Source of the DNA: Isoetes taiwanensis
Taxonomy: Eukaryota > Streptophyta > Lycopodiopsida > Isoetales > Isoetaceae
NCBI GenBank assembly: GCA_021234155.1
Contig: JAJEKV010000011.1
Location: 12,561,255 to 12,625,254, forward strand
Direction: 5' to 3'
DNA length: 64,000 nt
Positions within the stretch are counted from its first letter, which is position 1. Every line of letters starts with the position of its first letter. The notes beneath the pieces were generated by a model, which was not told the DNA's origin, ran no database searches, and worked only from the letters and a program-made list of their open reading frames with translations. Shown here piece after piece: positions 57,666-64,000 of the stretch. Made by a program: the position numbers and the translations under genes.

Positions 57666-58986
57666 TCAAGGTCGCTCTCCCTTGATGCGAGTAGCAAGTT
57701 GCATATCTTGCCTCATCAGTGTCACTCGCTTTGCATGAACAGTGCAAGCCGTCGAGTCTTCAAAATGTTGCACTATTTTCTGCTCCGCCGCTTCCTGTAA
57801 TGCCAGTAGCATTTCATCCGTGACCCTCATGTCAGTCTTGAAGTCCTGCATCACTTCTCTGACTAGACGGGCAAAGGGGGCACGGGGGATTAGGAGGCCG
57901 TAGCTACGCTGAAAGTGCCGAATCTCCCGTAGTGCTCTTTGCTCGGCCTCCTTCCTGGTGAGCTTCTTTTTGGCTGGCTTTTTCGGGACCTTGGGCTTTG
58001 GTGGTGGTGGTGGCCTTAGGGTCTGCTGCTTTGTTGGGTGTCCACCCTCGATGGTTCTGACCCTATTCTCCTAGTAGTAGGAGTTGTAAGCCTCCCACTC
58101 CTTCATGTATGCCTCGTGCTCCCGCATCTTTCGCTCGTAGATCTTTACGCGGTCCGTGACATAGGACTCTCGGGCAGGCCGGGGTTGCTTCTTCCTGTCC
58201 CACTTTGGATAAGGAGGGGGCTTCTGCACTTTGTCCGGTTGCTCCTCCTCGGGCGCTACCTGCTTGGTTACCACCTGCTCAACAATCGGGGGTTTGGAAG
58301 AGCTTGCCCCCCTGGTGTGGGGTTATGGTCTTCGTCAGAATCCTCTGAGGAGGCCGGGGGCTGATCAGATGGGCGCTCGGTAATGGTGACCTTGGGGTTG
58401 GGCTTCCTTACTTTTGGGACCTCCTTGAGCTTCCTTGGGATCCCCACCCATTTCCCTTTCTTCTGCTTGAGTTCCTCGGCCGCTTTCGCCTCCTCCTCTT
58501 CTTTTGTTCCCTTTTCCTTTCTCGGCGTTCATACTTTCTGATAAACGCAGCGAGGTCTGCTTCCTCCGCCGGCTCAAGCCTCGGCTCACTCTGCTCCTGC
58601 TGCTCCTCCGCTTCTTTCTCTCGAATCCAGGCTTGGAGTTGCTCTTCAATGGTGGGCTCGGGAGTCGGTAGTCTCTGCTCCTCACGAGCCTTGGTCCTTT
58701 GTTCTCGCTGCGCTCCCTCATCTTCTTCTTCAATTATCTCCGTCCCTTCTTCTGAGTGCACCTCTTCTTCCCGGTCGACCTGCCGGTCTCCCTCCTCGTC
58801 TTGTGCTGCTCTCTGCTGGAATCCTTCACTATTGTGCTCATTCGAGGGTTCTCCCTCACTCGAAGAAGATTGACCGTTGGGGTCAAGAAGGCGCTCCTGA
58901 AGCATGCGCCGAATCGTGCTGGAATCAAGGGCGCTGGTCGGTTCGCCTGGGCGGGCTTTCCTCGCAATCTGCTTGGTCCGTGCCAT
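57666..58986 (-). pseudogene. Enlarged histone H3-like protein inside the retrotransposon
   Basis: The first ATG (58986-58984, context CAAACATGGC) begins MARTKQIARKARPGEP, matching the H3 tail ARTKQTARKS apart from T6I and S10A. A long linker follows, acidic and then Lys/Arg/Glu-rich and probably coiled (PTIEEQLQAWIREKEAEEQQ; GTKEEEEAKAAEELKQKKGK; VKIYERKMREHEAYMKEWEA; a [17 protein letters not shown] hinge). From 57936 a full H3 histone fold runs to the stop: [16 protein letters not shown] (alpha-N), [17 protein letters not shown] (alpha 1), [20 protein letters not shown] (alpha 2), [20 protein letters not shown] and ERP (alpha 3 and end). Loop 1 has canonical H3 length, unlike CENH3. Total length would be about 440 residues against about 136 for H3. 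This copy has two frame changes (purine run near 58494-58530, G-run near 58300-58316) and one TAG (near 58071). Confidence 0.9.
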
Positions 58987-59197
58987 GTTTGACGGTTTGA
59001 CAATCGGATATCGGGCGCCAAAGATCGCCTTAGGAAGCGGGAGCAATTTTCTAAGGCGGAAACGTGCAATTGAGGGGGGTCTACTTCTATTTATAGCTTG
59101 GCAAATTTTAGGTCAAAGTTGAAGTTTCTCTATTTAACAGGTCAAGGCACCTATTTACTTAAAACTTACACTTATTTTAGACTTTTTCTATTTATTG

Positions 59198-59264
59198 GTC
59201 TCACAGGTAGCGCCCTGTTCAAAAACTAAAGTTTAGTTTTTAGACCAGGCGCTAGCTGTGAGAT
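59198..59264. repeat. 67 bp palindrome, copy 3
   Basis: The most symmetric copy: left arm TCTCACAGGTAGCGCC, right arm GGCGCTAGCTGTGAGA, centre AAACTAAAGTTTAGTTT. It lies about 210 bp upstream of the H3-like ORF start. Confidence 0.92.
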
Positions 59265-59388
59265 CTTACACATTTTTAAGTAATTTAAGTAATTTAAACA
59301 TGCTATTCTAACTAATTCCTACCTTGGAACTAGCCTTACCATATTACTTTTCTCAAATTCATCAAGTTTAGTGTGTTTTTGGCTCGAT

Positions 59389-59455
59389 GTCTCACAGGTA
59401 GCGCCCTGCTCAAAAACTAAAGTGCAGTTCTTTGACCAGGCGCGAGCTGTGAGAC
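59389..59455. repeat. 67 bp palindrome, copy 4
   Basis: 191 bp from copy 3, in the leader between PBS and H3-like ORF. The centre is altered (AAAGTGCAGTT), so the stem is slightly less perfect. Confidence 0.9.
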
Positions 59456-59703
59456 CACCTTGCCTGGGGAGTTTTTGGCTCATTCTTTTTAGTCTTATTA
59501 AGTTCCAATTCACTTAACTGTTACTAGCTTAGCATAAACTACAAAAATGAGAAAAAAATTTCCCACTTTTCGAGGTCAGTGCTTTGCTCTTGGTCATGGT
59601 GTCAGTGCTCTTGCTCTTGGTCAGTGCTTTGCTTTGCTCTCACAAAAATGAGAGTACTACTGACAGCATGGTCAGTGCTTTGCTCTTGGTCTCCAAGAAC
59701 ATA

Positions 59704-59716
59704 GGCTCTGATACCA
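59704..59716 (-). other. Primer-binding site for initiator tRNA-Met
   Basis: TGGTATCAGAGCC on the minus strand, one base inside the 5' LTR end. This is the classic complement to the 3' end of plant initiator tRNA-Met used to prime minus-strand DNA synthesis. Confidence 0.95.
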
Positions 59717-59717
59717 T

Positions 59718-61197
59718 TGTGACGTCCCCTACTCGTATACGATGCCCGCACCGTATACAAACAGTAGTTCATCCCCCGCACCAGCTCCACACTGATACAT
59801 GGCCCTCCACATATCACTGTGACCGTCTAGAGTCCACAGTGGGAAGAGTGAAGGGATCATTTTACCCCGTCTCCCTCAGGGCCTACCTAGCTGCGGAAGC
59901 GTAAACATACACGTCAGTAACATAACATCATATATCCACCTCGAAGGGTGGCACATCAACATCTGCATAGACAAAGATCAGCACAATACAAAGGAAGTTC
60001 CTACCCAAAGCTCAGACTCCAGGGGGTGACTGACTAGCTTGGGTCTCCAGAGTTCAGTGCAGACAGAATCATGACAATGGATTGGGCTAGGATAAGAACA
60101 TGGCTTAGGGTTGTCCACTCCATCCGCCCCTCCTGTGCACACTTTGCAGAGTAGGTTGAAAGGTGTTGGGACCTGACTGTAGCCCGCCGGGTGCATAGCC
60201 AAAGGGGCTATTCCTGGGTTACATCTCCCCAGTCCCGATGGGGCAGGTAGGGATCGCTCCCTCCAGAGATCTACATGCTGACCCAAGGTGACTAGAGAGC
60301 CACTGCCCTTATTCGACTTAACCCACTGGAAGGTGAACACCACCCCACGGGTGTCGAGCCCATGCCTTACCCACACTCAGTGGCAAGCCATTAGACCTAG
60401 TCACTCTGATCCCCGGTAGGCCTTACACACCAGAGGGATCGGTCAAGGGTCAGAACACGAACCTCCTTTTAAGCCAGTCTGGCCCCTTCACCCACAACCA
60501 GGTGGGCTCCTGTACACAGGCCGAATTCTAGTAATGCACTAAGAGGGACTAGCTAGGAGCATCATCTACTAAGCTTTAAGTCTCTACCCCCCTTCCCAAT
60601 ACAATGAGTCCACAGAATGCATCCGTCCATCATATCAATATAAGTAAATAAGAACTAATCTAATTCATAGAGTTAGGTTCTTTAGTTAGAGTCAATCTCA
60701 GGATCTGCTTGGCTACTAGGGGTGATTTAATAGGAAAAACCTACTGGTTCGAAGGCTGGAATAAGGTTTAGGCTATGCAATCAACCAAATACCTGATCCC
60801 TGGTTCAGTCCTCTCGATCCGAAGGCGTCCATGTCTCTGTTCTGCTTCGGGATGCGGTCGGAAGGATGATCTGACAAGCTGGGGGGAGTTGGAATTGACT
60901 CCTCAGGCGCGCGAATCGGAGCTCGGAAGGTCTGTGGGCGAAAAAAAGAAAGTTAGGGTTTGGTGCCTTATGTAGGCTATCAGTTAGGTTTAGGGTTTCC
61001 ATGACCCTTGGGCTACCTTCAATGGGTTAAAGGTCTAAAGGTGCGCGCATTGCTAAGTGTGCGCACCATTGCAAGTTGCCCCCTTGGGCGTCCTTGCTTG
61101 GGTACACGTCGGCGTACACGTCGACTGGACGGCGTGTACGCGTGACGGTGCAGTACGGTATACGTCTTGAGACCGTATATCGTACTGGAACGTCACA
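59718..61197 (-). repeat. 5' LTR (right)
   Basis: 1480 bp, near-identical to the left LTR. Near its start in element orientation (61187-61151) it holds an imperfect palindrome, CAGTACGRTATACG on both arms. The left LTR has lost one arm through an 18 bp deletion. A possible TATA-like CCTACATAAGG occurs near 60975. Confidence 0.95.
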
Positions 61198-61918
61198 ACT
61201 TCCCTTTGTTTTGTTCAAGGAATAGGGCCATGGTCTGTAGTACTTCTCTTGCAAGGAAGAGGTTGAAGGCAGTTGCAAAAGTGAAGTGGCAGGCGCTTGG
61301 GTTTGATGTACATCCTTTGAGAACCACTCGTAGTACCTCATTTATGAGAAGATGGAGGGAGTTCTTCTTAGTACATAATGTATTTTTTTGCTTTAATCTT
61401 TCGGGGCATGCTTCAAGTTAGCAGGAATGTACTGATGGAAAGGGTTTACATCTCCTATAGTATTATGGATGGGAGAAGAGAGTGAACTTTTAAGAGTGCA
61501 CTTCTAGTCAAGTTATCCATGCTGAAAAATCTATGCTTCCAGGAATATATTTCGGGAGTATGCTTCATAGTCTGGATGCATGTTTCTAGTAGGGCTCCAT
61601 GTAGCGGACTTCCCATAGTACTTGATATGGTTGGAAGAGGACCAAGTCCCTTAGTACTGGATGAGACGAGAGGAGAGGCTTATATCCTCTTGTAAATGAT
61701 AGGGAAGAGGTTGAAGGTGCTTCAATCAGAGTACACAGACATTATTATATGGTGCTTTCTTAGCTTGATAGCTGCTTTTTTATGAAACTGATGCTTCCTA
61801 TCTAGTGACCATGTGCTACTTCTTCCTATAAGGCCATTTGGGCCACTTTGTAATAAGGTCTTGGACCACTTTTTATTAATAGAAAATCATAACTTCGTAC
61901 CCTCAAAAAAAAAAAAAA
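61198..61918 (+). mobile_element. L1-like retroposon, 3' part
   Basis: Continuation of 44613-45438 after the LTR element. Ends ATAAGGTCTTGGACCACTTT, CCCTC and a poly(A) run (61905-61918), the style of plant L1-like 3' ends. No RT motifs were seen, so it is a short, internally deleted or processed copy. Confidence 0.6.
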
Positions 61919-61921
61919 GAG

Positions 61922-62400
61922 AGAGAATCTTTGCGAATCTAGAGGAATCCAAGGGAATCTTCATAAAATCTTTGAGAATCTAGAGGAATCTCGATGGAAT
62001 CTTGGAGAGTCTAGGAAAATGTTCATATGATCTTAAAGAATCTAAGAGAAGGTACATAGAATCTTGGGGAATCTCGAGAGAATCTTTGAGAGCCTAGAGA
62101 AATCTAAGAAAATCTTCTTAAAATCTTTGAGAATCTCCAGAAATCTTAGAAAGAGAACCTTTATAAAATCTAGAATCTACAAAGAATCTTGGAGAATCTA
62201 GAGGAATCTTGTGATAATCTTTTATAATCTAGAGGAATCTTAATAGAATCCTGGAGAATCTTGAGGAATTTTCATATAATCCAAGGGAATCTAGGAGAAT
62301 ATACATGGAATCTTGAGAAGTAGAGGAATCTTGGGATAGTTTTTGAAAATCTAGGGAAGTCTCTGTAGAATCTTAAGAATCTAGGAGAGTCTTTCACACT
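61922..62400. repeat. GAATCT array, right part
   Basis: Same 10-11 bp spaced GAATCT motifs as 43030-44612. 62240-62420 resembles 44330-44490 nearly base for base, so the array was already internally duplicated before the retroposon split it. Confidence 0.9.
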
Positions 62401-62494
62401 GGGTATATTTTGTATGTTATTTTTTCGCACATTTTTGTCACAAATTTCTCCAAATGTGTAGGCCCTAAATATTAATAAACTTGTATATATATGA

Positions 62495-62740
62495 GTGATA
62501 TATACGCATAGAATTTCTTAATCCTATGTATTGTTAAATATTAAAAATAAGATGCGTAAATGTATATGGAGTACAATACCCAAGCTTTGGTACTCGCATA
62601 AACATGATGCACATGATGGTGTGCAATTTGGTTATATATCTAATATTGAAAGGTGTGTTTCATTTGGCTCGAATTAAAAAGGTGGTTGTGTATAATTTAG
62701 TTCTATCTAGGATTAAATGGTCTATAAACTTCCACGATTT
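62495..62740. repeat. Inverted dispersed repeat, copy B (SINE-free)
   Basis: Reverse complement of 17800-18240 without the SINE. One uninterrupted flank around 62600-62612 gives the pre-insertion sequence. Confidence 0.85.
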
Positions 62741-63700
62741 TAGTTTGGTATTTGGAAATCAGTGGTCTGGCCTAAGATTTGACTGGTGTAGAGTATCGGA
62801 AACCGTATATTTTGAGGGATTTGAGGAGCTTATTCGTGTTTAGATGTCCTCTGAGGAATGGGGGAATTTCTCTAGCCATTTGCAATGTCTGGAAATGGAA
62901 GCAGGAGATGTCACGTGATGGATTTGGCTTGCTTGACAGCGAGCTGCTTCATGCCGATGAAGATGGGAATGGACAATGGTTTGGATGCGCCGAGGATGTC
63001 TGCGGGAGTGGCAATTGGAGGTAGGAATCTCGATTTGCTGTGGTTGAATGAATGAATTTGATTTCGTTTTGCTTCAAGCTTGCTCCAAACGCAGTCGCAG
63101 CATGAAATCGTGGAAGTTTTTCACGGTTTTGTAGAGATTCTTGGCTTGGTTTGTGGTCGCGCATGTGTCTGCTTGGGAATTTTCGACCAAGTCTGATAGT
63201 TAAAATTCTGCCTGTGATTTAAACTTATCCAAATTGTGCCGTAGATACAAATCGTGGTAGTTTCTAGGGTGGATTTACCTGTCGCCATAAGCTGAGTGTG
63301 CCTGTGGTTTGTTCTGCACTGTATTTCCTTCCATGATAGATCTCTATCTCCCGCTTTTGGCATAGCGCTGCACTTCTGAGGCAGAGAGTGAAGAGATGCT
63401 TTGAAAGGCCCCCGGGTGGTCTGAAACTTTGGGAGGATTCTTTCTTCTTGGAGGTATGGATATTCGTAGAGCAGCAAGATTGAGACTTAGGGTGCACAAG
63501 ATGGCTCTGCCAAAGGTCATTCTAGAGGAATCTAAGTGTTTGCAATGTAGAGGGTTTGATGGGAGGCGATTGCAACATTGTCTTGATGCAGAGGGTAAGT
63601 TGTGTGGGTTTTTCAAAGACAAAGATACGGTCCCGGGGCGTATCGACATCTTGTCGCTCGTCACGCTGCATTACGCCACTCCAACCGACGTGTAATGCTG
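62740..63700 (+). other. Exon-like sequence, product unknown
   Basis: A plus-strand open stretch (about 62880-63022; LDSELLHADEDGNGQWFGCA) ends GGCAATTGGAG before GTAGGA, a plausible donor. Another open stretch (63429-63695) reads MALPKVILEESKCLQCRGFD. These may be exons of one gene running right, but no family is recognised and phases were not reconciled. Confidence 0.3.
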
Positions 63701-64000
63701 TAATGTGTAGCCAGGTGAGTAGCCCTAGGGGGCAACTTGCTAGGTATGTGCATTTCTTATTAATGTGCACATGCACATTTATTAAGGTGCACACATTTCC
63801 ATGTGGGCACATTTAGGTGCACACATTTCCATGTAGGCACATTTGGCCACCTAGCCATTAAAGGCAAGTGGGCCCATTTCCAATTATCCCACATGCCTAA
63901 AGGGATAATTGGAAACCCTAAGCCCCAACCCTTGCCTATTTAAGTAGAAGAACCCTAACTTGCCCATTTTCGTTCCTAGGGTTTTAGAGCTCTGCTTTGG
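63700..64000. repeat. 32 bp tandem repeat and LTR-like fragment
   Basis: GTGCACACATTTCCATGTRG followed by GCACATTT occurs twice in tandem (about 63780-63842). Upstream, CCTAGGGGGCAACTTGC (about 63723-63739) is identical to 17 bases in the LTRs (reverse complement near 46803-46819), which hints at a related LTR in the opposite orientation running off the window. AAACCCTAAGCCCCAACCC and TATTTAAG lie before 64000. Confidence 0.4.

Larger units (their letters stand above)
45439..61197 (-). mobile_element. Ty3/gypsy chromovirus carrying a histone H3-like ORF
   Basis: LTR retrotransposon of about 15.8 kb in reverse orientation. Both boundaries are exact: LTRs start TGTGAYGT and end ACGTCACA, and the 5 bp host duplication ACTTC lies at 45434-45438 and 61198-61202. 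In element order: 5' LTR (61197-59718), PBS, palindromes, H3-like ORF, palindromes, acidic ORF, gag, protease, RT/RNase H, integrase with chromodomain, polypurine tract, 3' LTR (46907-45439). The chromodomain and RT type place it among the chromoviruses. Two ORFs lie between the PBS and gag, which is unusual. In-frame stops, frameshifts and a 2.9 kb insertion in integrase make this copy non-autonomous. Confidence 0.95.

Noticed and set aside
57666-57936. Centromeric H3 (CENH3) as the source of the histone fold
   Set aside because: Loop 1 between alpha 1 and alpha 2 has canonical H3 length, without the CENH3 extension, and the tail is H3-like (ARTKQ-ARK), not the divergent CENH3 type.
57254-59455. 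Palindromes as histone mRNA 3' stem-loops
   Set aside because: The arms are far longer than the 6 bp animal stem-loop, they occur on both sides of the ORF, and plant histone mRNAs are polyadenylated.

Overview
This is nuclear DNA of a plant (streptophyte). The evidence is a decayed plant-type PPR gene, a papain-family protease gene with short AT-rich GT-AG introns, an ESCRT-III Vps2 gene remnant with introns, plant Helitron ends, tRNA-derived SINEs, and a Ty3/gypsy chromovirus whose primer-binding site matches initiator tRNA-Met. I cannot name the species or clade. The window is AT-rich and almost entirely repeats and broken genes. I see no gene I would call intact and functional.

Layout. 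1-7558: two tandem copies of an approximately 3.7 kb segment, one carrying a 700 bp insertion. 8403-21869: three Helitron 3' ends, a decayed LINE, a PPR pseudogene, a 5'-truncated LINE, a local duplication and a SINE with an identifiable empty site. 21870-22773: a papain-like protease gene cut off exactly at a Helitron end. 23900-28960: palindromic TATAAATTTATA motifs, two unrecognised gene fragments, a CACA-rich minisatellite, a fourth Helitron end (minus strand) and a tRNA-type SINE. 30061-34190: a decayed minus-strand LINE of the same family as the one at 12300-13680. 36189-36700: a Vps2/CHMP2 pseudogene. 43030-44612 and 61922-62400: a GAATCT array with 10-11 bp periodicity, split by a poly(A) retroposon that is itself split by a large LTR retrotransposon.

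The centrepiece is that LTR retrotransposon, 45439-61197, minus strand, about 15.8 kb, with 5 bp ACTTC target duplications, LTRs of about 1.47 kb, an initiator-tRNA PBS and a polypurine tract. Downstream of the PBS, in element orientation, it carries in order: two 67 bp palindromes; an ORF (58986-57666) starting with a histone H3 tail-like sequence (MARTKQIARK), continuing through a long charged linker and ending in a full H3 histone fold; two more copies of the same palindrome; an unknown acidic ORF; then gag, protease, RT/RNase H, integrase and a C-terminal chromodomain. An LTR retrotransposon carrying its own enlarged histone H3, with a chromodomain of the type that in related elements reads methylated H3 tails, is the most unusual thing here. 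This copy is disabled by stops, frameshifts and a 2.9 kb insertion in integrase that contains a small heat-shock gene fragment and an element with 111 bp inverted repeats.
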